NCBI RefSeq assembly: GCF_000003815.2 | Contig: NC_049991.1 | Span: 16,504,710-16,568,709 of the forward strand | DNA: 64,000 nucleotides | Direction: 5' to 3' | Source: Branchiostoma floridae | Lineage: Eukaryota > Chordata > Leptocardii > Amphioxiformes > Branchiostomatidae | Shown here: positions 44,705 to 63,886 of the stretch, piece by piece | Position numbering within the stretch: position 1 is the first letter of the stretch | Layout of the letters: each line of letters starts with the position of its first letter | Translations under genes and position numbers: made by a program | Notes under the pieces: model-generated | Database searches by the model: none | The model's input: the letters and a program-made list of their open reading frames with translations, nothing else | What the model was told of the DNA's origin: nothing

Positions 44705-44916
44705 TACTGTAAATGCAGAAATGTTCGCGGTGGATTAATGTTCGCGGTTTTCGCGGTGACCACTTCACCGCGAACTTAAAACCACCGCGAATATTTGTCT
44801 ATTATGGTATAAGACTGCGGTCTATGGTGTTACCGTGAAATTAAATCCACCGCGAAAAGTCCAATTTCCCGCTACCGCGAAATTAAATCCCCGCGAACTT
44901 AAATGCATTTACAGTA
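44705..44916. mobile_element. MITE, TACTGTA...TACAGTA termini (copy 3)
   Basis: The best preserved of the three copies, with ends TACTGTAAATGCAGAAATG and TTAAATGCATTTACAGTA and many CCGCGAA motifs. It lies between the converging 3' ends of ERCC6L and the cellulase gene. Confidence 0.85.
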
Positions 44917-45746
44917 CTTGGCTGAAAACCCTGGTATTATAGTTCAGAACGCCTTTAAACGACTTCCCGGTTTAAGGATATATTTGTGTTTTATCAGTTT
45001 TCCCTTTGCTACTCTTTACTTTCTTTTACTCAATTGTTCATCTGCTTATATAGAATAATGGACTGACAGAGATGCTTGGCTGTCACTCTATTATGTTTAA
45101 CCCCAACATCTGCTTGGAGACATGCAATTTCCTAGGACAAAATTTTTCCCTTTCGATTATTGCTATCAAAAACAACATGCAGTCTCGATGTTTGCAGAAC
45201 AAAACTTTAATCAGCAAAATATTTCCGAGTAGTCGGTCTTTATTTCAGGTCCGAGTAGTCGGTGTTTATTTCATGCCCAGCTTAATCAATGCTGAAATAG
45301 AAAAAAAGATAAGAGTGTTGGCAACTTTTAAGTACAATGCAATGAAATTGATCTAAAATGCGTTTCCTCATAATATTGTCCACATGAGTTAAATATAGTT
45401 AAATGAGGTAAAGGAATTTTTCCCCTTGTAGCCTCATCTTTACAAACGTAATGCAAGTATTCGTTTGAGTAAGCTGTGTTTTGACCTAGACTACGGTTAG
45501 GTCTTAATTTTAGCCGCCTGTTCAAGTTTAATTCACATCAAGAAGTTACAAAGCAAAGGAAAGATGCTGGTCTGGTGGTAAAACGTAGATGCCTCCATAG
45601 GTAAATGCCGAAAACTTCAAGAAAACAAGACTGGACTTTGACGCGCTTCGATTGAAGCTGTGTACTTTAACTGTTTACCAACGGAAATCAACTACTGCAG
45701 CTGTTCTACATATCATTTTCCCTAACCCGGTACTAGTAAAACCTGG
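44917..45746. other. Intergenic sequence, nothing recognised
   Basis: AT-rich, no exon or repeat unit identified except a short CCGAGTAGTCGG(T/A)..TTTATTTCA tandem at about 45228-45275. Confidence 0.4.
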
Positions 45747-46028
45747 GCTCGATTTAGTTTTTTTTCTGCATACCTGCACTGGTGCAGGGAACATTGGAAA
45801 TTACCTGCACCAGACAAATTTTACCTGCACCAATCTGAATTTAGGAAGTATGGATCATACTAAAATTGTTCAGGAACCATTGCTATTTTTTTCTCTTATA
45901 GGTGGTAACATTCATTGCAGCTAATGATACACCCCATTTATGTAAAAAAAAGCAGTACATGGACCAGCGCAGGTTAGGTGCAGGTAGACACCAGAGATAC
46001 TTGCACAGCTCCAATTTTACCTGCACTA

Positions 46029-52558
<6,530 letters not shown>

Positions 52559-52602
52559 GTTGTCGGCTAAGGCTGTCTACAACAGGCGAAGCGGGCGTAT
52601 CA

Positions 52603-52615
52603 CCTTTTATAAATA
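52603..52615 (-). promoter_or_regulatory. TATA box of the cellulase gene
   Basis: Minus-strand TTTATAAAAG lies about 45-55 bp upstream of the ATG, placing transcription start at about 52575-52580 and giving a very short 5' UTR. TATA-driven, compact promoters are common in highly expressed digestive-enzyme genes. Confidence 0.6.
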
Positions 52616-52619
52616 CAGC

Positions 52620-55600
52620 CTGACGAGCAACATGGTCACGTTGTACGCCCTCTCCGATTGGACGAACATGTTGTCCTACTCAAGTTGTTTTAGTTTAGAT
52701 CACTACACACTTTTAGATTATGACATGTGGTGCTGTTCCCAGACTTCCACCTTTTGCAGACTCAATTTGCAATTTTGACATGTCATCACCCCCTGATATT
52801 GTTTTTGGACTGTCGAAGATTATATCACCTTTACTTATGTAATATAGCGCACATGAACTTCATACTTGTCGTTAGGTGGATCCCCTAAACTTCTGAGAAA
52901 CGGAGACTGTGCAAACGGCAGACCAGTACCCTTGAGACCAACTCCTTCACCATATCCGGGAGTAACTGATCTACGAGAATCGTTTATTCGTCCGTCAAAA
53001 AAGGACCCAAGCGTGAAAATCACGAACACAGTACGTTAGAGAAGACAGATCAGAAGTAGAGAGGAAAGGACATGACTAACTTGGAATAAAGGTCACTTCC
53101 TCGCGGCCATGACCAGTCTTGGTGTCCGTCTTTACGACCCTCTCTCTACTATTCCAAACTTAGTGCTTTAGACATCTAAATGTATATAACTTGCCCATGA
53201 AGGACACACAGCCAGGGCTGCTCAGCTAAGTATCACAAAGGGTAAAGCTGATACAGACCGTGGAAATCAATATACGATTTAACACGTTACATCATTAAAA
53301 TTGCACTTTTACAAACATGACCTATTTTCAAGGTATCAATACTGACAAGTCAGCAGGGGTACCTTCATAACATTCATGGGAAAACCAGTATTAGGCAAAG
53401 AAGGAACAATATCAATTTCCGTTAGTAACGCTAGCTAACAACATTTTGAATAGGTAAAAGCATCGACCCTCAAAACAGTCTTAAGAACCATGAAAAAGAT
53501 TTCAATCGTTTGATTATGTCACAAGTACACACGTGACATATTCGGCCATGGCACTTCGTACAAAGCGCGTTTACCAAGGTCATGTACCTTCCTACCAGGG
53601 TGGCACTGGTCCAGAGTGGTTAAAAATATTCACTATCCATGTCAACCATGAACTTTAACACCACATTAATCAATTGTAACTTACAGGACTCCATTATCGA
53701 CAAATTAAATGTGGCCACTTTAAGTCAACAAGGTGCGGAAGTAACCCTAATAATATCAAACCAATCCGGCTGTAAGAAAACATGCTATCAAAACACTTGT
53801 CTTCATTTGTCAAACCAGGTGTCTGTGCGAACAATATAATTCCCAGCCTGCGGGATGCAAAAACAATTTAAGGTACTAAGGCAAGATTGCAGTGCACAAC
53901 CTTTATGTCAGCTAACTTAAATAATATTCGTTGAAGGCTTTATGCCTATTTCTGCGTAAGAAAAAGGTTGAGATTACCCACTATCAAACCCAGATTTACG
54001 AATGATTTACCAAGTTACGAATGAAGCTCCAGGTATCTATTATAGCAAGCTGTTTGAAAGCCTAGATAGTCCCCTTCGGGCACAGGGCTAGAAAATCATT
54101 GTAGGATCATTGTACAATGATGCACCTAATAACGTTCCTGACCTTAATACTCAGGTGCATCGAGAAGAACAAATGTAGTAACCAAAACAAGCCAACACAC
54201 TTTCAAGCATTGAAAATGGCTATGAACTCAAATTGTATAGCTAATGGCAAAATCTTGAAATTGAAGTAAACGCAAGTTTTACTGCTTTTTTTTCTTCCTG
54301 ACATTTACATGCCAAGCACACAAAAAAAATAGTACATCCACGCACGTAACTCTACACGAAGGTTGAGGCATACCCACAATATTAATTGGGTACACAGCTC
54401 ACATTGTGGGGCACAAAGTACTAGTTGGAGCCCTGTCCCCGTACTAGCTAGTGATTGATACCGTATCTAGCCAGATTACTAGTATTCTGTCAACACGGTC
54501 CATCTACGGGACAAGTGTTCTCTAGGACGTTACATGTGATACGTAACACCTGTAGACCTTCCCATGGCAGGGAAACCGGCGACACCCGGGGACCTTTAGA
54601 CATCATGACGGATGTGTAAATATTTGTCACTTGTTTGAACGGACTGTAGTGCTGATGGTTATATTGATAGTGACCAAAAAATACTATTTTCAAGGCTAGC
54701 GCATGTGTTTAATTGTACCGCCGGGGCAAACATGACACAACAGCAGAAATTGACATGTTTACACGATATGCCCTTAAAGCGGTTGGTATGTACTAGTACA
54801 TGTAACGTTACAAGTACGTTAAAGTATTGTGTTTAAAAAAATTAGGAGGCTAAGAGCTATTTTTTTTACCAATCGTGACTTGCATCATATTACACCTCAG
54901 CGTCAAGTAAAACCAATTATGGTCGCTCCACAGTTGCATACTAGTAGTTCGTTGCTCAGTATTATAACCGCTGTCTAGTGGAATGAGGGCTGTACAGTAG
55001 TAAAAAGAAGAGACTGGGCTGAGAAAACTTAGATATACTAAACTACAAGTAGATACAAATAAATGACATTCACTGATAGTATGCCTAATAATGTAAAAAT
55101 TCAACCTTAGATGAAGGAACATAAAACTTCATCAAAACATAATTCATAAATAACTTTCACACCAACTGTCCTCCTCCCCACATCCTACTTGTACATCCTT
55201 TACAACTTGTACAAAGTAATTAATTGACTACTAAGCAATTAATTGACTTCAAATAAACAACAAAGATCTGCATATTTTGTTTAATTTTGTGAAACGCATT
55301 ATCTGTCAATGCAGTTTAAACAAACAAAAAACTGCAATTCAATGACGAGAAGACCACATAGTCTTCATGCACTAACATGGGATACTTTTACAGGACATGT
55401 TTACTACTACATAAACAAAGAAACCCTCTGCACCATATCCATGCCAGTTGCTGGCAGCTTTACATTGCTCTTTTTCCATCATGTCTGGAATTCTCTAAGT
55501 CTAGGTTAATCACAATGGTCAGTGCAAACAAACAAGAAAGTTGCAAACAAACAATCTATTCAAATGAACTCAATGAATGATGGACTTAAGACATTGCTTG

Positions 55601-56343
55601 AGTACTCATTCAAACAGGTTACGTGATCTAAGTAAACAATGGTTTACCAAGGAAATGCCATCCTTGCCAAGCTTCTCTTAAGCTACAAGCCATCTCTATG
55701 TATCATTTACATACAATGACTTGCAGGTTAGAATGTAGCTATCTCTACAGTTTCTGGAATGTTCACTGCATATTTTTCGCATATTTACGTGATACTCTTT
55801 CTGGCCATTTCAATACTTATGTTCCACATCTTTGATGTCAGACACTGTAGACATATGATTCTACGTGTATCTCGAACACCACGTGAAATTTAATAAAGGA
55901 GGTTAAAATTGACCTCCTTCACATAAGTAAATATTACCTAATGTTACATATAATACTCTCAACCAGGTCTTATCTAACTCTACATACATGCTTAACAATA
56001 CTATCTGTTTTCCACTGAAAAAAACTTTCCTTTATCTGGACCCATTTACAATTTTCTTTTCCTTCTAGATACTATCGTTCAACTTTATCTGCACATACAA
56101 TGTACATGTAACCTTACTTGTTTTGTTCAGAAATCATCATATCCATGTTATGTTATGGATATGTACACCTATAGATGTATTTCATGCATAAATTTCTATA
56201 ATATCATATACATTTTGCATCATTGCAGAACAGATTATCAATCACAATCTGACATAGATGTAAACAATCACAGTTCTACTGAATATACAGTAGCTTTAGC
56301 ATATATCCTTTATACAAGATCTTTATGTAGTTTCTTTGGTCTC
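52620..56343. other. Intergenic region between cellulase 5' end and RNF213-like 3' end
   Basis: No convincing exon on either strand. The right part must contain the 3' UTR of the RNF213-like gene (minus strand), but I could not fix a polyadenylation signal. A fragment resembling the GGGCTAGAAAAT repeat end lies near 54085. Confidence 0.45.
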
Positions 56344-59300
56344 TCAGTGTCGCAGCCTGTTTGCATCTCTGCGTGACGACCCCTGGTCCTCGTGTGGTCG
56401 GTACTCTGCCACCATCCTCCATGTGTGGTAGGCGTGCTTCAGCAGGATGGTGGGTGGGAAGTGCTCCAACAAGCCCTCCACTTCAGGGGCATCCTTGGTA
56501 TCAATGTAGGCACTCAGGGTAGACTGCAAGCTATGTAGGGAGAGAAGGGGGGAAAAAGAACACTATTGGAATCGATGAAAGAACAGTGTAGTGCAACTTG
56601 ATCTTGACATAGTAACTAAATAGCCAATTTGGCAAACATAATAGAAACTATGTGTTCTTCTTACGGCTCTTGTTTCTTAGCATGAGGAAGCAGTGAAGCA
56701 CAATCATACAATGAAACATCTCCTCATTATCATCATCTGTCGTCCCTGCCGGGCGGGGTAAGGCATTGCACAATATCTCTCCACAGCACTTGGTCGTTCG
56801 AAACATCCACATTGTATAAGCAAGGACACTACAACCTCCAAGCTACATAATTGTAAATGTATAATTCTGAAAGTCAACCATTGTGCTACCATCAAACCTT
56901 TGTCACTGTACAAAGATATAAGTAACACCTTTGTTAATGCTACACAATCATGTAAAACAGTGATATACACAGCTAACAAAAGAAAATTTGTTCAAATATC
57001 TAGTGTCATCTAACTACAGTGTATCTATGGAAGAGCTAGAGTGTAAATTCATTTAGCCCAATAGGGTATGAACAGCAATACACTACACTGTCATTATTAT
57101 TTACATGTACATTGTATCAAGGCAACAAGACAGGTCACTGGTGAAATCATTCATCCTAATCAATTTTAATATTCTCTAGAGAAGTGATGATACATCTTAT
57201 CCATGGTCAAAAGGAAGAAGCTGCAGTGGTTTGGACATGCGTCTAGGCAAAAAGGAACCTTGTCACAAACAGCAAGTGCGGCCAAGGGGTCGCCCCCGCC
57301 GAACATGGAGTAACCATGTGAAGGACTGGACAGGAAGGACGTCAGCCGAGCTGACTAGACTAGACTGCCAGAAGTGGAAAGACCTTGTGAACAGTCTTAC
57401 TGCCCCTACAGCCACCGGCTACGGGACTGAGTGAGAGTGAGTGAAAGAAGTGAATGAAGACATGTTTACCTCCACTCCGGAAGCCTAGTTTGTTCCTCTG
57501 CAACAGCTATGAGCTCATACAACTCAGCCAGTAGAGTGTCTACATTGATGTGTCTCAAGGCTTCCTTCAGTGCCTTGGATTCAGACTTGTCAAGTTTCTC
57601 AGCATACTGCTTGGGCATATCTTCAAATGGATCCTGTTCAGAAAGAAGTGTCGATTCATTATATTTCCTTTTACCACAGTGACTGTAGTTTCAAGTTCTC
57701 ACTATGGTAATTGGACAATTCACTATCTATTTCAATATTAGAGTCTGTACATTGAAACAGATGTAAATCTAACACAACACTTGTTTCAGACAGCTGAACA
57801 GTAAAAATAAAACTAATTATTAGTAAATAAATAGACTATCATTTCAGTCTGACAAATAATTGGAATGAATCTTAACAAGTGAGAAAATGCTACATGCCTA
57901 CCTGACCATTTTCCAGTGACATCCTAGCTCGCTGCACAGCCAACAGTTGCCATAGAGACAGGATGTGTTTGAGACGACAGTGCTGGTTGGCCTGGGCAAT
58001 TATAGATGCTTATTATTATATTATGTCATCATCATAAAAAGGAACACAACATCACAAATGTGGACGTTTGGGATAAAAGATAGTCACAATATCCTACATA
58101 CACCGGTGTCATGGCCACATCTTCAGCTAAAATTAGCTAAGAAACATACAAAAATTCTGTTGCATTTTCTACATTCAATTCATCACAGCTGGACTTACCT
58201 TAACACTCTGTAATCCGGCAGTTGCCTTCATTTTCAACACCTTGTCTAAGTACTCTCTTATAGGGGTGCTGGGGTCTCCTCCTGTAGTTGCCAAGAAGAT
58301 CAAGGCAATGTCCACAGCAGCCAGAGAGGAGCAAACATTGGTGAGAGTCCCCAGCTCCTGCAGGATGTGGATCTGAACAGCTTTGGATAGAGGCTCCTGA
58401 TGATATCAAGAAAAAAGCAAACTGAAGCAAAATCTACTGTACATGACATTCTGCCACTTTCCTTCAGTAACCTCTATTGTTACCGTGCCAAAGGATATAT
58501 AAACAATGGCTTAGTATACTTGGATAGCAGATTTTAAGAAAATATAATGTGTCAGCATACGTTGACCCCTCATACACGCACAAAGCCTATTGTTAGTGTC
58601 ATTTCAAACAACTTGGAAATATTTTGTTAGGTTGTATATTAATATTGCTACATTGTATTTTCTTAATTGCTTTCCACGCCAATTGTCCAACATACCTGTG
58701 GTACCTTGTCTCTCAAGGACTTGTACATAGCAACATTCTTGGTCTCTTGTCGGAAGACAAATGTTTCAAACTGAAAAATAGCAAGTACACATTTATATCA
58801 ATAATAAACATTGTGATATACATTAATATTATATGAAATTACAAATAAATAGAGGCATCAGAAACACAGAACCTACATGCAAAATACAACATGTGTTAGA
58901 ATGTTTAAACAGTCTATGTGCTGCCTAGTGTGAGTGTGTATTAATGTCATGACATTTTCAGAGGGTTTGAGCACCAAAATATTCTTGAAAACCAAAATAG
59001 ACACCTGTCTTACAGGCACAAGCATAGCCACCATTTACTCTTCAGTACAGAGATGGTGTTACAGGTATTTCTTCAGTTTGAACCAAAGCACCTTAACTGT
59101 ATTCAGTACAGGATCAAATCTATATTTGCAACAGATCAGAGAAAATCTATGCTTCCAACAGAGGACAACTAAAGGTAAAACAACACAATCATACAAGATT
59201 CTCACCTCATCATTGATCCTAGGTTTTCCTGAGACGAACCGTTCCACCAGCTGTCTCTCCAGCGCAAGGAGGTCATACTCCACCCTGGTGCCCTCCCCCA

Positions 59301-61795
59301 CGGCAAGGGAGTAGCTGCAGTGGGACAGCACCAGGGGCAGGAGGTCCTGTTCAGGGTGACAGGCCACTACATGGGCAGTGTTCACATCACTCAACAGCAC
59401 AGACCTACCACTGCTGGGGAGAGATGGGCAAACAAGCTTTACACACATGTAACAGTAACAGTAACACACACAGCAGTGAGACAGCACCAGGGGTAGGAGG
59501 TCCTGTTCAGGGTGGCAGGCCACTACATGGGCAGTGTTCACATCACTTAGCAGTACAGACCTACCACTGCTGGGGAGAGATGGTCAAACAAACGTTACAC
59601 ACATGTAACACACACATTGCTGGAGGAGATGGACAAACAAGCTTTACACACATGTAACTATTACAGTAACTATTACATGTAACTATTACATGTAACTATA
59701 ACAGTAACACAGAGCAGTGGGACAGCACCAGGGGTAGGAGGTCCTGTTCAGGGTGGCAGGCCACCACATGGGCGGTGTTCACATCACTCAGCAAAACAGA
59801 CCTACCACTGCTGGGTGAGATTGACAACCAAGCTTTACACACATGTAACAGTAACACACATGTAACAGTAACAGTAACACACAGAGCAGTGGGACAGCAC
59901 CAGGGACATCAGGTCCTGTTCAGGATGATAGGTTATTATATCGGCTGAATGAATTGTGCCATAATCATGCCATTCATGTTGTTGTTTAGTGATATACAAT
60001 GTTTTGTTGTCCTCTGTCTATCATTTGGCTTTGTCTACCTAATGCCTGTTAAAAACCTAAAACTTGGATTTATTGTACTTGTACTTGTTGGGGTGAGTTA
60101 AGATGTTTTCTCCCATCCACATATTATTGTGTCGTGAATCTTAATAATGTATGCTCATACCTGGAGTTCTGTGCCGCTGCATGGCCCTGTGTCTCCAGTA
60201 CAAAACTGTTGTGTGCGTTTGCCAGGAACAGGACCAGAGCTGTGGAGCAGGAGGTCGGAGCGACTGTTCTCTTGATGGGGAGGAGGTGGTACAGGCTGGT
60301 CCTGACCGGGTCAAATGGCATCTGGCACAGTTCTCTTGGCACTGCCTGAGATGCTAAATTGGGAAAATTGAGACAAACATGCAGACATTTGAAACTCTGG
60401 CAATGTACACAGTAACTAGAATTGATTAAAGTGTATAGTACCAACCCAATTTCCACCCTTGATTCCGTCTAGGTTATCTGGAACTGAAAATCCATGAATT
60501 TGAAACTGGACAAATCAGTGAATGGTCCAAACTTCTTCCTGGTTACTGTACCTTACTTCTTAACCAACATACTTGATACCAAAAGACTACAAATGTACCT
60601 CAGCTATCAGAAGGTTAAGTACCCTCTATTTCTATGGGAATGGGTTGCTATTCCTAATTTTCTGGGCATTGTTGTCGAGCATAAAATATTTTTGTCCATT
60701 CTCCTGTAGAAACTGAGAGGCTGACTGCATTGCAGAGGCTTAACTTTTACTGACATATTGAATAGAGACACTGGAATTGGTTGGTATACTGGAAGGTTAC
60801 ATGGTCATCACTTCTAGCAAAATGTTGTGTTGTTCAGTCCTGTACTTACTGGTTCTGGCCAGCAGGTGGCGTATCAGGTTCCAGGCAACACGGAAACTCT
60901 CAACAAGCAGGCGGAACTCCTCATACACTGCACCTGGGGTAAGGATAGGACTGTTAGACGTCAGTTGTAAAGGTGAACATCATTTATTAATGGGTTATTT
61001 GAGATATGTGAGAGGGGTGGAGGGGAGACTAGTAACGTGGAGATTCGGAGCGAGCTCAATGGAGTGAGTGAATGAGTGAGTGAGAGATATGTGTACAAAA
61101 TGTAAATTGCTTCACCAAAATGACATGCAATGTGAAAAACAACGGATGCTGTTTGAAACATCTGACCGTTTCGAAAATCATATCCAGTTGCTTGAGTAAC
61201 TGCTTTTTGGCGTATCTTATTACTTGGATGTCTAGTCTTCATTGACGCAATTTTCATTTTAATCTCAGAGTAATGCAGTATGAATTTTTAGAATCTCTAC
61301 CAAAAAACAACAAGAAGTCAGCCTGTCTGCTGTCTTCCTAAAGGCGTAACATTGTTATTCTTATTCAACTACCATCCTGATGAAACTATTTAATGAAAAA
61401 AATACTAGTAATTATAGTATGGTAAGTTAAAGATTCATTTGCATTGCTGTTCACTTCATAATACACACTACATTTTTTAAAAACATATACAATGTAAAAT
61501 GCAAGCACCATGTGTAGTGAAGCAAAAGTGGTGTGTAAAATTTGATTCATTTGTAAAGTAGAGCCTTTATTTCAAAAGTGGTTCAGTATTTCTACATATA
61601 CTCTCTTTAAACTATCAAAGATTCACTTGTTGCAGACTTGCTGTTCACCTCACCTTCAGGCTGTTTCTTGAGAAAGTCGCTGATCCTGATGGACGTTGCC
61701 TCGGCGACATCAATGTGTCCCTGGTACTGGGTGATCAGGAGCCTCTGCAGACGGAGGATGTCTGGCAGGCGTCTCATGGCCTCAAGTATCTCTTT
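56344..61795 (-). CDS. RNF213: RNF213-like E3 ubiquitin ligase, C-terminal part (5' truncated by window)
   Basis: Nine minus-strand exons: 61654-61795, 60850-60933, 60161-60353, 59206-59413, 58696-58770, 58199-58396, 57902-57991, 57480-57633 (more exactly lower end 57470) and 56344-56530. They join in phase into about 446 residues ending in TGA. Segments such as LPDILRLQRLLITQYQGHID, FRLLVESFRVAWNLIRHLL, EQDLLPLVLSHCSYSLAVGE, YDLLALERQLVERFVSGKPR, VDIALIFLATTGGDPSTPIR, ANQHCRLKHILSLWQLLAVQ and SLQSTLSAYIDTKD match the C-terminal helical region of RNF213/mysterin, downstream of the AAA modules and RING finger. Those catalytic parts must lie beyond the right edge, so activity cannot be judged here. 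RNF213 acts in antimicrobial ubiquitylation and lipid droplet biology in vertebrates. Confidence 0.85.
57205..57434 (+). pseudogene. Non-LTR retrotransposon 3' fragment in RNF213-like intron
   Basis: Two plus-strand frames, shifted by an indel, encode KKLQWFGHASR and then RPRGRPRRTWSNHVKDW and LTRLDCQKWKDLVNSLTAPT followed by GYGTE and a stop. This is the usual C-terminal tail of LINE reverse-transcriptase polyproteins (LxWFGHxxR..GRPxxxW). It is 5' truncated, as most LINE insertions are. Confidence 0.8.
59316..59940 (-). repeat. Tandem duplicates of the 5' end of an RNF213-like exon
   Basis: The functional exon 59206-59413 has its 5' about 100 nt (SGRSVLLSDVNTAHVVACHP to LVLSHC) repeated at about 59468-59573 and 59709-59814, and a degraded part at 59879-59935. 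The copies are separated by TTACACACATGTAACAGTAA microsatellite-like spacers. Copies include the acceptor side (CCCAGCAGTGG) but not the exon's 3' half or donor. Confidence 0.88.
61144..61250. repeat. Dispersed short repeat (ATCATATCCAGTTGCTTGAGTAA family)
   Basis: Close to the copy at 16860-16965, including CATATCCAGTTGCTTGAGTA and GTATCTTATTACTTGGATGT. Confidence 0.75.
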
Positions 61796-61924
61796 CTGCA
61801 TCCAACACAGAGGAATGTTTGGTGGCATTGTCAGACACACTACATGTATTTGAAGTGTTTGTATGTGCTATTGAAAATACTGCTGAATGATTTTATGTAG
61901 AGCAATGTGTATAAAATCTTATGT

Positions 61925-62080
61925 CATTGAAGGTTAGACATCCAGCTAACAAGATATGCCAAATTTCAAGTCTCTTAGTATGACAAGCAACTGCATATGA
62001 TCCTAATTTACATTAAAAATCATAATATCCAGTTGCTAGAGTAAGTGCTATTTGGCATGTGTATCCTGGTATCCAAATGT
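61925..62080. repeat. Dispersed short repeat, inverted or compound copy
   Basis: GAAGGTTAGACATCCAG at the left and ATCCAGTTGCTAGAGTAAG at the right are two facing ends of the same family, suggesting a palindromic or back-to-back copy. Confidence 0.55.
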
Positions 62081-62289
62081 AAGATGATTGTTAAGATACC
62101 GGTATATGGCACACCTTGAGTACATCTAAGATCCTACCACACTTCTCAAAAGTGATAGGAGTCCATCCTGGTGTGAGTGGATCAAACCTTACTTGAGTAT
62201 AGTCTTATGCAACTTGCTTATTCTTACTATACAAAATTGGTGTGTATGCCTAATGGCAGTTCACTGGTGATGTGAAACAAAAACAATTA

Positions 62290-63885
62290 CAGTGAAACCT
62301 GCCTTAGGGGTCACCTGAGTATAGGGGCCACCTGGCCATTGCGGTCACTTTTTGTCGGTCCCTTGGATTTTTCCCATTGACCTAAGCATTAAGAAATAGT
62401 CTATAGCGGTCACCTGTCGAATGCGGTCGCGGCCAGACGATTTTCAGTCCGGCCGCTATGCCAACACTGCCGATAGCGGTCACCTGGCCGGCCGCGTTAC
62501 GCCGCGCTAAACCCACGCGGGGTTCACTTTTTTTTTTCAATTTCTGCAATATATCAGCAAAATGTAGGCTCAACTTGGACGATTTACGAAGGAAACATTG
62601 AATAAAGAAACAGTATACAAAATTATGTGATTTTATGCGAAGTTTTTCCACCCAAGTTGTTGGCGTTTTTTCTCGCCCCAGACTCTTTGCACTGTACCCT
62701 TCTCTACATCGTCATTTCTGTGCAGACTGGAAGACTATATGGACAGATTTTACAAGTAGACCATCCGTTCATGTATCTGATGTTATATGTTCTTGAAATC
62801 CATGTACGCTGGTCTAATTTTCGTATTCCGCGGGCCAAAAATATCGGCATCTTATTTGCGTGATTTTCCAAGATGGCGTCGCTGCAGCAAATGAACAAGT
62901 TCAATTGGGGTCAGTGGACGACTCCATTTTTACCAAGGTAAAATTTCGCAACAAGGATTCTGATGTATAGCATAAAATACGGTAATTATGATATAGAAAT
63001 TATTAAAATCAATTAAATCACCATTATTTATGCGAGAACTAGACTTAGTTGGATTTTTGTCAAAGAAATAAGCCTACGTAGAGAAAGTTTTATTTCGACG
63101 TGACCACCTCGGCATAATGGCACATGCAGACAAGTCAAGCCAAGCCTTCGTGAACAAATGAAAGTTTTTGTGGTGTTTTGATGCTTAGAAATGATTATGA
63201 ACTTGTCATCAGTAGTGATTGAACGTCTAATTTTTGCTGGCAACTAGCGGCATTTACAAGATTTGTCTTTTCGATTGGTAAAGTTGCCGGAGACTCGCGC
63301 TGTGACCCAAGCTCAGAAAAAGTGAGATCGAGGAACAAAGGAAAATGGCGGCGCTGACTTCGTGTTCAGACAATTCCAACTGGATAAAAGACAAGAGAAC
63401 CAAGCAAATGTCTGTCAGTTTTGACTCAGACGTACGATGTTGAAGGCTTCGACTCCCGAGGGACACGCATTGACGTTGGTAATTCGGCAGATTCCGAGAA
63501 CGGCAAGACTCAGATTAGTGTCGGACTCAGATTAGAGTTAACGTTAATGTCTAATAATAGTAGAGTATGTCTTCTCTCTAATTCGTTAATCTCATGATTG
63601 GCATACATTTTGACTATACAGAAATAAGGGAACAGCTACAGTGCTGTAGCAGTAGTAGTAATTCAAATGTATTTCATTAAACTGTTTGTTTTAAACTCAT
63701 ATTTAGTTTAAATGTATAACCTTGATAATATTGTCAATAAATACTCAGTGGAAGCTGAATGCCTTGTCACTTATTGCTTGTGGTGAAATGTACCTTTTTT
63801 GGCCATACTGCCTATAGGGGCCACCTGCCCATAGGGGCCAAATTTGGCCAGTCCCTTGAGTGACCCCTATAGACAGGTTTCACTG
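62290..63885. mobile_element. 1.6-kb non-autonomous element, TA-CAGTGAAACCTG ends
   Basis: Left TA-CAGTGAAACCTGCC (CAGT at 62290), right GACAGGTTTCACTG-TA (ending 63885). Both ends continue with GGGGTCAC and GGGGCCACCTG subterminal motifs. No transposase frame is seen. It contains ACCAAGATGGCG-type sites (about 62870 and 63340) near its centre. It is related by its ends to 4305-5593. Confidence 0.75.
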
Positions 63886-63886
63886 T

